The translations under genes were made by a program, and so were the position numbers. This document shows, piece by piece, positions 1-5,596 of a DNA stretch of 5,614 nt. The DNA comes from an uncultured Ruminococcus sp. GTDB lineage: Bacteria; Bacillota; Clostridia; Oscillospirales; Acutalibacteraceae. Each line of letters starts with the position of its first letter. Position 1 is the first letter of the stretch. The DNA lies in NCBI GenBank assembly GCA_902773245.1, contig CACYDY010000232.1, positions 1-5,614 on the forward strand, in the 5' to 3' direction. Under the pieces are notes generated by a model. That model saw nothing but the letters and a program-made list of their open reading frames with translations, did not search any database and was not told the DNA's origin.

Positions 1-114
1 GATACAACTCTTAATTATGTTATCTGTGATAAGGACGTTGTCGTCACTCCGACAAGAATGCTTTGCGGAATTGATTCATATCCCGTTTGCATTTCTAAGA
101 AAAGTGTAGTATAA
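1..114 (+). CDS. glgD: GlgD-like glucose-1-phosphate adenylyltransferase subunit, C-terminal end (partial)
   Basis: The first base opens an uninterrupted frame of 37 codons ending at a TAA (112-114). The peptide begins DTTLNYVICDKDVVV and ends SYPVCISKKSVV. This matches the last left-handed beta-helix turns and the closing strand of GlgD-type proteins, which typically finish with a 'YP-V-I-K-G/S-VV' pattern after a 'DK-V-V/T' strand. GlgD is the non-catalytic or regulatory partner of GlgC. The pair makes ADP-glucose from glucose-1-phosphate and ATP in the cytoplasm. In Clostridia the usual order is glgC-glgD-glgA, and glycogen synthase does follow 163 bp downstream on the same strand, which supports the call. 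Only the C-terminus is visible, so GlgC itself cannot be fully excluded; the ending looks more like GlgD. Confidence 0.72.
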   Translation, partial: DTTLNYVICDKDVVVTPTRMLCGIDSYPVCISKKSVV

Positions 115-134
115 TTAGTTTGTAAATAATTTAA

Positions 135-170
135 TTCCGCTTTGAAGATGTGACATACTTCAAAGCGGAA
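135..170 (+). other. Perfect 13-bp intercistronic hairpin between glgD and glgA, without U-tract
   Basis: The left arm TTCCGCTTTGAAG (135-147) and right arm CTTCAAAGCGGAA (158-170) are exact reverse complements around a 10-nt loop. The loop could add a short ATG/CAT pairing. The right arm is followed by GATGGAAAG, so a canonical rho-independent terminator is not supported on the + strand. Lying 20 nt after the glgD stop and about 108 nt before the glgA start, it could be an mRNA stabiliser, a processing site, or a weak or factor-dependent terminator that sets the glgD:glgA ratio. The structure is seen directly; its role is inference. Confidence 0.75.
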
Positions 171-181
171 GATGGAAAGTA

Positions 182-211
182 TTGAAAAATGAATGATTAA
201 TAATCTTTATA
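182..211 (+). promoter_or_regulatory. Weak candidate promoter upstream of glgA
   Basis: TTGAAA (182-187) and TTTATA (206-211) are 18 bp apart, in AT-rich DNA between the intercistronic hairpin and the glgA ribosome binding site. The -35 is reasonable, the -10 is poor, and AT-rich DNA yields such matches by chance. If real, glgA would have its own transcript in addition to read-through from glgD. Confidence 0.2.
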
Positions 212-277
212 AATAAATTATTTCTCATTTGTTCTTCCTTACCATATTGAATTGTTTAAATTTAGGAGGTTATTAAA

Positions 278-1711
278 ATGAGAGTGTTGTTTTGTACCAG
301 CGAAGCAAAGCCTTTCGCTGCGTCGGGCGGTCTTGGAGATGTTGCAGGCTCATTGCCGCAGGCTCTTCGCCAGAGAATGGTAGGCTGCCGAGTTGTAATG
401 CCTTTGTATGGTGACATTCCGCAAAGTCTGCGTGATACAATGCACTATATCACAAGCTTTACCGTTCCGGTATCGTGGCGTCATCAGTATTGCGGTGTTT
501 TCGAGGCTCGCTATAACGGTGTTCTTTATTACTTTATCGACAACGAGTATTACTTCAAGCGTAACGGTTTGTACGGATTCTATGATGATGCCGAGAGATT
601 TGCATTCTTCTCGCGAGCTTGTCTTGAAATGCTTCCATATGTAGATTTCAAGCCGGACATCATTCACTGCAATGACTGGCAGACCTCCCTTGTTCCAACC
701 TATTATTATCTTTTCTATTCCCACAACGGCTGGTATCACGATATCAAGAGTCTTTTCACGATTCATAATATCCAGTATCAGGGAAAATACGGCTGGGATC
801 TTAACGAAGACGTAGTAGGTATTCCCGCACAGGACGGCGCTATTCTTGATCAGGACGGAAAGCTCAACATGATGAAGGGCGCAATCGTTTGTTCAACAAA
901 GGTCAACACCGTTTCGCCAAGCTATGCGCTTGAGATCAAAGACCCATGGTTCAGCCACGGACTTGATCCGGCACTCAATCTTTTCCACTATAAGCTTTGC
1001 GGCATTCTCAACGGAATTGACAACGCAAGCTACGATCCTGCAACGGATTATCACCTTTATGCAAATTATACTTCCGATAACCTCTATGGTAAGAACGAAT
1101 GCAAGAGAAGACTTCAGGAGCGTCTTAACCTGGACAGAAGAGAGGATATTCCGATCGTCAGCATGGTTTCACGTCTTGTTTCACACAAGGGTCTTGATTT
1201 GGTTCGTGACGGTATTGACAATATTCTACAGAACAATGACTGTCAGTTTGTAATTCTCGGTTCGGGCGACGCTGAATATGAGGACTTCTTCAGAAATCTC
1301 CAGTGGAGATATCCGGGCAGAGTTTGCTCCTGCTTCGGCTATGTAAACGAGCTTGCAAGAAAGATCTATTCGGGTTCGGATATTTTCCTCATGCCGTCAA
1401 AGAGCGAGCCTTGCGGACTTTCTCAGATGATCGCACTTCGTTACGGTACTATTCCGGTAGTAAGAGAAGTCGGCGGTTTGAAGGATTCTATCCACGACAG
1501 CCAGGACGGAAACGGAAACGGCTTCACATTCCGCAACTATGACACATGGGATATGGTTGGAGCAGTCAATCGTGCGATCGGCGGCTATTGGAACAGAGAT
1601 GGCTGGGTAAAGCTCATTTGGAGAGCAATGCATTCCGACAACAGCTGGGACAGATCGGCAAGCGACTACATCAATGTTTACAATGATGCAATGCGTCAGC
1701 CGAATCCGTAA
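278..1711 (+). CDS. glgA: Glycogen synthase (ADP-glucose type, GT5 family)
   Basis: This 477-residue protein, the same length as I recall for E. coli GlgA, transfers glucose from ADP-glucose to the non-reducing end of alpha-1,4-glucan in the cytoplasm. It shows the two-Rossmann-domain GT-B fold. The N-terminal donor/acceptor loop GGLGDVAGSLP is at about 17-27. HCNDW (130-134) and THNIQYQG-like H163-N164 form the central cleft. GILNGID marks the domain junction. The C-terminal domain has VSRLVSHKGLDLV (R299, K304 as catalytic basic residues) and SEPCGLSQ (376-383) with E377, followed by the VGGL motif near residue 398. The ATG is preceded by AGGAGGT (264-270) with a 7-nt spacer, fixing the start. 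One oddity is that the usual KTGGL lysine near residue 15 is alanine (A15-S16-G17-G18-L19). It follows glgD, fitting a glycogen operon, and ends at a terminator. Confidence in function is very high. Confidence 0.97.
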   Translation: MRVLFCTSEAKPFAASGGLGDVAGSLPQALRQRMVGCRVVMPLYGDIPQSLRDTMHYITSFTVPVSWRHQYCGVFEARYNGVLYYFIDNEYYFKRNGLYGFYDDAERFAFFSRACLEMLPYVDFKPDIIHCNDWQTSLVPTYYYLFYSHNGWYHDIKSLFTIHNIQYQGKYGWDLNEDVVGIPAQDGAILDQDGKLNMMKGAIVCSTKVNTVSPSYALEIKDPWFSHGLDPALNLFHYKLCGILNGIDNASYDPATDYHLYANYTSDNLYGKNECKRRLQERLNLDRREDIPIVSMVSRLVSHKGLDLVRDGIDNILQNNDCQFVILGSGDAEYEDFFRNLQWRYPGRVCSCFGYVNELARKIYSGSDIFLMPSKSEPCGLSQMIALRYGTIPVVREVGGLKDSIHDSQDGNGNGFTFRNYDTWDMVGAVNRAIGGYWNRDGWVKLIWRAMHSDNSWDRSASDYINVYNDAMRQPNP

Positions 1712-1740
1712 TATAATATAGTATTTAAGTATTTAACAGA

Positions 1741-1775
1741 GGGACGTTCCATATGGGGCGTTCCTTTTTCTTTTT
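1741..1775 (+). terminator. Intrinsic terminator of glgA
   Basis: A 10-bp stem (1741-1750 with 1755-1764, including three G-U pairs) closes an ATAT loop. It is followed directly by TTTTTCTTTTT (1765-1775). It begins 30 nt after the glgA stop and ends the glycogen transcript before the convergent guaB gene. Confidence 0.88.
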
Positions 1776-1905
1776 CAGCGCTGAATAAGAGATGTTGAGA
1801 ATTATGAATATTTTAAAAGCAAATATAACATCGTTAAATGACTGCCGATACTATACTCATTCTTATAACAGTCCGGTTGATTTTTAAAATCAAAATTGTG
1901 AGGAC

Positions 1906-1934
1906 GAAAAAAACGGCAGGGAAAACCTGCCGTT
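1906..1934 (-). terminator. Intrinsic terminator of guaB
   Basis: Read on the minus strand, AACGGCAGG (1934-1926) pairs perfectly over 9 bp with CCTGCCGTT (1920-1912) around a 5-nt loop and runs into seven consecutive Ts (1913-1907). It starts 14 nt past the guaB stop. The plus-strand reading has no T-run after the stem, so it serves guaB only. Confidence 0.92.
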
Positions 1935-1948
1935 AAATAATCCGAAAA

Positions 1949-3451
1949 TCAGTTGTTATAAACGCTGTCCTTTACGATAACGTCATGGCTGCCGCCTTCG
2001 ACAATACTGGTTGACGAAACAAGCGTGAGTCTTGCTTTCTGCTGGAACTCCGGAATGGAAAGCGCGCCGCAGTTGCACATTGTGGATTTTACTTTGTATG
2101 TTGTAATGGCAACGCCGTCTTTGAGTCTGCCGGCATATGGAACGTAGCTGTCAACACCCTCTTCGAATGAAAGCTTCTTGTCGCCGCCAAGGTCGTATCT
2201 CTGCCAGTTTCTTGCTCTGTTGGAGCCTTCGCCCCAGTATTCCTTTACAAAGGAGCCGTTGATCTTGACCTTTTGAGTCGGGCTTTCGTCAAAACGGGAA
2301 AAGTATCTGCCGAGCATTACGAAATCAGCGCCCATAGCAAGAGCCAGGGTAATATGATAATCATGAACGATTCCGCCGTCCGAGCAGACAGGAATATAAA
2401 TGCCGGTTTCTTCAAAGTATTCGTCACGAGCCTTGCAAACGTCGATCAAAGCTGTAGCCTGACCTCTGCCGATACCCTTTGTTTCTCTTGTAATACAAAT
2501 CGAACCGCCGCCGATTCCTACTTTGATAAAGTCAGCGCCGCACTCTGCAAGGAATCTGAAACCGTCTTTGTCGACAACGTTTCCGGCGCCAACCTTAACG
2601 CTCTCGCCGTAGTGCGCTCTGATCCAGTCTACTGTGAGCTTCTGCCACTCGGAGAATCCCTCCGAGGAATCTATGCAAAGAACATCAGCGCCTGCGTTTA
2701 TCAGAGCGGGAACTCTTTCGGCATAATCACGTGTGTTAATGCCTGCTCCTACTATGTAGCTTTTGTGGGAGTCAAGAAGCTCGTTAACATTTTCCTTGTG
2801 CGAGTCATAGTCTTTTCTGAAAACGAGATATGCAAGGCAGCCGTCCTCGTCAACGAGGGGAAGGTTGTTGAGCTTATGTTCCCAGATGATATCGTTAGCT
2901 TCTTTGAGAGTAGTTGTAGCCGGAGCGGTTACGAGCTTGTCAAGAGGAGTCATAAATTCCTTGACTTTAGTTGCTTTATCCATGCGGCTCACTCTGTAGT
3001 CGCGGCTGCCGATAATTCCGAGGAGCTTTCCGTGAGCTGTTCCGTCATCTGTGACGGCAACAGTCGAGTGACCTGTTTTTCCTTTAATAGCGAGAACATC
3101 TGCAAGAGTGTTATCGGGTGTAATATTTGAAGTTGATGTGATGAATCCTTTTTTGTAATTCTTAACACGAGCAACCATAGCGGCTTCGTCCTCGATAGAC
3201 TGTGAGCCGTAAATAAAGGAAACTCCGCCTTCCTTAGCGAGAGCGATAGCCATTGTGTCGTTTGAAACGGACTGCATGATAGCGCTGACCATAGGGATAT
3301 TAAGATTAATAGCTGATTCTTCACCTTTTTTGAATTTAACAAGCGGTGTTTTAAGACTTACCGCATTGGGGATACATTGGCTTGAGGAATAGCCCGGGAC
3401 AAGCAAATACTCACCGAATGTACGAGATGGTTCTTCGAAATAAAATGCCAT
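1949..3451 (-). CDS. guaB: IMP dehydrogenase, Tritrichomonas-like bacterial subfamily
   Basis: This enzyme oxidises IMP to XMP with NAD+, the committed step of GMP synthesis, in the cytoplasm, normally as a tetramer. With the ATG at 3451 the protein has 500 residues. The catalytic barrel starts at about residues 1-100 (IPMVSAIMQSVS near 52-63). It is interrupted by a CBS-pair (Bateman) domain at about 101-220 (TDDGTAHGKLLGI, FMTPLDKLVTA), then resumes with D261 (CIDSSEGF), the K+/IMP loop GIGGGSICITRE with catalytic C319, R382, and the mobile flap bearing R418-Y419 (ARNWQRYDLGG). These are the same residue numbers as I remember for T. foetus IMPDH (D261, C319, R382, R418, Y419). K310 and E431 also match that enzyme's mycophenolate-tolerant pattern. 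All catalytic residues are intact. The gene has its own promoter and terminator, so it is probably monocistronic. A GTG three codons upstream (3460) is rejected as the start because it overlaps the Shine-Dalgarno sequence. Confidence 0.97.
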   Translation of the reverse strand: MAFYFEEPSRTFGEYLLVPGYSSSQCIPNAVSLKTPLVKFKKGEESAINLNIPMVSAIMQSVSNDTMAIALAKEGGVSFIYGSQSIEDEAAMVARVKNYKKGFITSTSNITPDNTLADVLAIKGKTGHSTVAVTDDGTAHGKLLGIIGSRDYRVSRMDKATKVKEFMTPLDKLVTAPATTTLKEANDIIWEHKLNNLPLVDEDGCLAYLVFRKDYDSHKENVNELLDSHKSYIVGAGINTRDYAERVPALINAGADVLCIDSSEGFSEWQKLTVDWIRAHYGESVKVGAGNVVDKDGFRFLAECGADFIKVGIGGGSICITRETKGIGRGQATALIDVCKARDEYFEETGIYIPVCSDGGIVHDYHITLALAMGADFVMLGRYFSRFDESPTQKVKINGSFVKEYWGEGSNRARNWQRYDLGGDKKLSFEEGVDSYVPYAGRLKDGVAITTYKVKSTMCNCGALSIPEFQQKARLTLVSSTSIVEGGSHDVIVKDSVYNN

Positions 3452-3459
3452 AATAAACA

Positions 3460-3465
3460 CTCCTC
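3460..3465 (-). promoter_or_regulatory. guaB ribosome binding site (decides the start)
   Basis: GAGGAG on the minus strand lies 8 nt from the ATG at 3451-3449. The alternative in-frame GTG at 3460-3458 starts inside this motif and would leave no site of its own. The ATG also gives an N-terminus (MAFYFEEPS) that lines up with the family start. Confidence 0.85.
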
Positions 3466-3498
3466 TTTTTCATAAAATTCTTTTCTTTAATTCATAAT

Positions 3499-3527
3499 AT
3501 GATACCATTATTTTTTCATTTTGTCAA
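3499..3527 (-). promoter_or_regulatory. Sigma-70/SigA-type promoter of guaB
   Basis: On the minus strand TTGACA (3527-3522) and TATCAT (3504-3499) are separated by exactly 17 bp. Transcription would start near 3492, giving a leader of about 40 nt. A run of eight As on the minus strand (3537-3530) lies just upstream of the -35, placed as a proximal UP element would be. I see no guanine riboswitch in the short leader. Confidence 0.85.
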
Positions 3528-3529
3528 TG

Positions 3530-3614
3530 TTTTTTTTCGGGCGGCGGCCACACGGCCGCAGGCAATGCCGCCTGACTATTTTGTAAAGGTAAGTTGGTTT
3601 CCGCTCGGCAGCAG
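3530..3614. repeat. Direct repeat copy A with GC hairpin
   Basis: Copy A comprises a T-run (3530-3537), a GC-rich hairpin and a tail reaching GGCAGCAG (ends 3614). The hairpin is GCGGCC (3544-3549), loop ACAC, GGCCGC (3554-3559). It can be extended by an outer pairing of GGCG (3540-3543) with CGCC (3569-3572). Bases 3539-3586 match copy B at 45 of 48 positions. Neither strand shows a T-run after the stem, so it is not an intrinsic terminator. It lies directly upstream of the guaB promoter and contributes the A-run next to the -35. There is no coding content. Confidence 0.85.
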
Positions 3615-3632
3615 TTTTCTAAAGTAATACGC

Positions 3633-3712
3633 TTTTTTTGGGCGGCGGGCACACGCCCGCAAGCAATGCCGCCTGACTATTTTGTAACAATAAGTAGGCT
3701 TCCTCACAGCAG
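3633..3712. repeat. Direct repeat copy B with covarying GC hairpin
   Basis: This second copy lies 101 bp downstream of copy A, again preceded by a T-run (3633-3639). Its hairpin is GCGGGC (3645-3650), loop ACAC, GCCCGC (3655-3660). Relative to copy A, the fifth base of the left arm is G instead of C and its pairing partner is C instead of G, so the stem is preserved by a double change. The third difference in the 48-bp core is outside the stem (A at 3662 against G at 3561). Similarity continues more loosely to CAGCAG at 3712. Confidence 0.85.
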
Positions 3713-3753
3713 ATGTCTGTTAAAAACTATACACTTAATTATACGGGTATCTA

Positions 3754-3870
3754 TCAAAGAAATCAACTTTCTTTGACGAACCATCAATAAAAGTTTTCGC
3801 TCAAGCCTTTTTCAAAAGGCTTGCAGGGTGCAGGGACGGAGTCCCGCCCGCCGGAGGCCATGAGGCAGTC
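3754..3870. repeat. Composite palindromic intergenic element
   Basis: Three inverted repeats lie in series. TCAAAGAAA/TTTCTTTGA is at 3754-3776 (9 bp, 5-nt loop). CAAGCCTTTT/AAAAGGCTTG is at 3802-3823 (10 bp perfect, 2-nt centre). GGGAC/GTCCC is at 3833-3845. A short tandem GCAGGG (3823-3828 and 3830-3835) precedes a GC-rich end around CCCGCCCGCCGGAGGCC and a GAGGCAGTCAATGC tail. From memory, intergenic modules of this style ('AAAAGTTTTCG-CAAGCC-...-GGCTTGC') are scattered through Ruminococcus-type genomes. That dispersal is recalled, not tested. Nothing here codes for a protein, and no stem is followed by a T-run. Confidence 0.65.
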
Positions 3871-3876
3871 AATGCA

Positions 3877-3909
3877 TAAAAAATACAGCCCCCAAAAAAA
3901 GGGACTGTA
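3877..3909 (-). terminator. Intrinsic terminator of the metal-binding lipoprotein gene
   Basis: On the minus strand TACAGTCCC (3909-3901) pairs over 9 bp, with one G-U, with GGGGCTGTA (3892-3884) around a T-rich 8-nt loop. It is followed by TTTTTT (3883-3878). It begins 13 nt after the stop codon and ends this transcript before the repeat block. Confidence 0.87.
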
Positions 3910-3922
3910 AAAGCTTCGGGAA

Positions 3923-4942
3923 TTATTGAAGAGCTTTTTCCAGCGCTTCGATGTTTTCTTTCATTAGATCAATATAAGTCACTCCGTCCAAGAACTGATC
4001 CATGGTTACGTTGTGACATGAATTAAACTGCATTTTTTCGGCGTTTGTACTTTCGGCGATAGTTTGGGCGATTTTTCCGTTCGATAGCTCAAGATAGAAC
4101 ACAACAGGAATGTTTTCCTCACGAACCTTCTCTATCAGGAAGGCAACCGTTCCTGCGCTCGGCTCGCTTTGTTCTGCACAGCCCGGGAAAGCTGCATAGT
4201 ATTCAAGTCCAAACTCGTCCGCAAAGTATCTCAAAGGGAACCGGTCGCCGAAAACGATCGTATTCCTGCTGCCGGCGTTCACTATTTGTGTAAACTGTTT
4301 TTTCAGCGAAGAAAGATCGGAAAGATATTTTTCACAGTTTGCTGTGTAAACAGATGAGTTGGCTTCGTCAATTTCGCAAAGTGCGTCGGAAATTGCCTGA
4401 GTTATGATCTGAGCATTGTCAACGGAAGTCCAGACGTGTTCGTCGTATTCGAACTCCTCCGAGATGTCGCCTGTTTCCTTGGGGTCACTGCCGTGATCTT
4501 CCTCGTCGTCCTGCATTCCGTCAACAATTTCTTCTTCGACAACGTCCACCAGCGACATCATGTTTATAACGGTAGTTTTGTCATTATCCACCGATTCGAG
4601 AATGCCGTCGACCCATGATTCGGATTCTCCGCCCACATAAATAAAAATATCTGCGTTCTGTATGTCGATAATATCCTGCGGCGTCGGCTCAAAGGTATGG
4701 CTTTCCTCACCGGGACCGAGAAGCATGGTCAGATCAGCGATGTCGCCTGCGACCTGCCTTGCAAAATCGTATTGGGGAAATATAGTTGTAACAATGCTTA
4801 TTTTGTCGGGATTGTCATCGGTCTGTTTCTTTTGTGACTGCTGCCGGTTGTCGGTATTATTACAGCCCGAGAAAGAAAAAGCTAAAACTGCGGCTGCGGC
4901 AAGAATAAGAGCTGTCCATTTTTTCGGTGTGTTTTTTATCAT
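3923..4942 (-). CDS. Metal ABC transporter substrate-binding lipoprotein (ZnuA/AdcA family)
   Basis: This 339-residue extracytoplasmic binding protein probably delivers Zn2+ or Mn2+ to an ABC importer. It has a signal peptide (KK at 7-8, hydrophobic core 11-24) and a lipobox FSGC with the lipidated cysteine at 27. A Q/D/K-rich linker follows, then the cluster A-I fold: ISIVTTIFPQYDFARQVAGD (48-67), GPGEESHTFEPTP with likely ligand H82, and DEHVW with likely ligand H169. Between these ligands lies an acidic loop (about 136-168) with only one His (H150), unlike the His-rich loop of many ZnuA proteins. The usual third-ligand region (F-H-x-A-F-x-Y) reads FGDRFPLRYF (231-240), with no His. A conserved-looking FPGC (252-255) and SCHNV (308-312) are present. 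The start is set by AAGGAG 6 nt before the ATG at 4942; the 16-residue upstream extension lacks a site and would spoil the signal peptide. No permease or ATPase is adjacent within the window. Metal specificity cannot be read from the sequence. Confidence 0.9.
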   Translation of the reverse strand: MIKNTPKKWTALILAAAAVLAFSFSGCNNTDNRQQSQKKQTDDNPDKISIVTTIFPQYDFARQVAGDIADLTMLLGPGEESHTFEPTPQDIIDIQNADIFIYVGGESESWVDGILESVDNDKTTVINMMSLVDVVEEEIVDGMQDDEEDHGSDPKETGDISEEFEYDEHVWTSVDNAQIITQAISDALCEIDEANSSVYTANCEKYLSDLSSLKKQFTQIVNAGSRNTIVFGDRFPLRYFADEFGLEYYAAFPGCAEQSEPSAGTVAFLIEKVREENIPVVFYLELSNGKIAQTIAESTNAEKMQFNSCHNVTMDQFLDGVTYIDLMKENIEALEKALQ

Positions 4943-4948
4943 GAAAAT

Positions 4949-4954
4949 CTCCTT
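4949..4954 (-). promoter_or_regulatory. Ribosome binding site of the metal-binding lipoprotein gene (decides the start)
   Basis: AAGGAG on the minus strand is 6 nt from the ATG at 4942-4940. It selects this codon over the in-frame ATG at 4990, which is near the predicted transcription start and has no such site. The chosen start gives a normal lipoprotein signal peptide. Confidence 0.85.
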
Positions 4955-4995
4955 TTGAATAGTAATGCTTTGCGGATAAAAAAACTTCAAGGAGT

Positions 4996-5024
4996 ATTAT
5001 AATACAAACACCCGAATTTTGCAA
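4996..5024 (-). promoter_or_regulatory. Promoter of the metal-binding lipoprotein gene
   Basis: On the minus strand TTGCAA (5024-5019) and a consensus TATAAT (5001-4996) are 17 bp apart, predicting a start near 4989 and a leader of about 47 nt. The -10 lies within a perfect 12-bp palindrome, GTATTATAATAC (4994-5005), a possible operator. It does not match the B. subtilis Zur or MntR consensus as I remember them. Confidence 0.8.
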
Positions 5025-5204
5025 CATCGAACCGATTAACAGTTTTTAAAAAAATTAACAATAATTTAAATCCCGGATCCTGACTTATCGCCTTCATTAT
5101 AAACATAAAAAATTCGAATTCAAAAGATCTGTTTTTAGTAAATTTATCATATATCACATCTGCGATTTGTGACAATTGACAAAAACAAATTATATTGGTA
5201 GGAC

Positions 5205-5233
5205 TTGAAAAAATCAATAAATTCTGTTATAAT
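5205..5233 (+). promoter_or_regulatory. Strong extended -10 promoter, rightward, with no gene behind it
   Basis: TTGAAA (5205-5210), a 17-bp spacer and a consensus TATAAT (5228-5233) preceded by TGT (5225-5227) form an extended -10 promoter. Transcription would start near 5240 and run right through at least 370 nt without a credible gene. It may make a long leader or a non-coding RNA. Confidence 0.7.
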
Positions 5234-5567
5234 TTAATAAATATAACAAAACGGCGGTCTGTTGATTTGATAATATTATCCATTTTTACAAGCTTTGTGA
5301 AATGAAAGTGAAATACATACAATGCTTTTCGTGAATTGTGTGTTGCCTTGACCTTGCAGGAAGAATAACCGAATAAACTAAAAATCTATATCATATTATA
5401 TAACCAATAAATTAATTGCAGAACTAATTATAATCGTAATATTTGTAGTTTTTGGGATTTTTTTGTTAATTTCATGAAGAATATTCACAAAATTACAAAA
5501 AACTATGTTCAAATGGCTTGGTCTGAAAAAAATTATTTCTTTTTTGTATAAAATTCTCAAATCCACC

Positions 5568-5596
5568 TTTACAATATTCCGATTTTGTTTTATAAT
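5568..5596 (+). promoter_or_regulatory. Second rightward promoter at the window edge
   Basis: TTTACA (5568-5573), a 17-bp spacer and a consensus TATAAT (5591-5596) predict a start near 5603, so the gene would begin beyond the window. On the opposite strand TTGTAA (5574-5569) and TTATAC (5551-5546) are also 17 bp apart, a weaker overlapping match. The region is AT-rich, so chance matches are likelier than usual. Confidence 0.55.

Noticed and set aside
1877..1893. TTGATTTT/AAAATCAA inverted repeat between the convergent terminators
   Set aside because: It is an almost pure A/T palindrome with a one-base centre in AT-rich spacer, has no T-run context, and adds nothing to the two clear terminators beside it.
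2273..3130. 285-codon rightward open frame opposite guaB
   Set aside because: It lies entirely antisense within a clear IMP dehydrogenase gene, has no protein-family features and is explained by the guaB codon pattern.
3594..3776. 60-codon rightward open frame in the repeat block
   Set aside because: It spans copy B of the repeat and part of the palindromic element, with no ribosome binding site and no resemblance to known proteins.
4943..4990. 16-residue N-terminal extension of the metal-binding lipoprotein
   Set aside because: The upstream ATG falls at about the predicted transcription start and has no Shine-Dalgarno sequence. The internal ATG at 4942 has AAGGAG and gives a normal lipoprotein signal peptide.
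4987..5217. 76-codon leftward open frame upstream of the metal-binding lipoprotein gene
   Set aside because: It overlaps the promoter of that gene, lacks a ribosome binding site, and has no recognisable domain.
5474..5551. Small 25-codon open frame beginning MKNIHKITK
   Set aside because: No ribosome binding site precedes it, and it is low-complexity AT-rich sequence of a length expected by chance.
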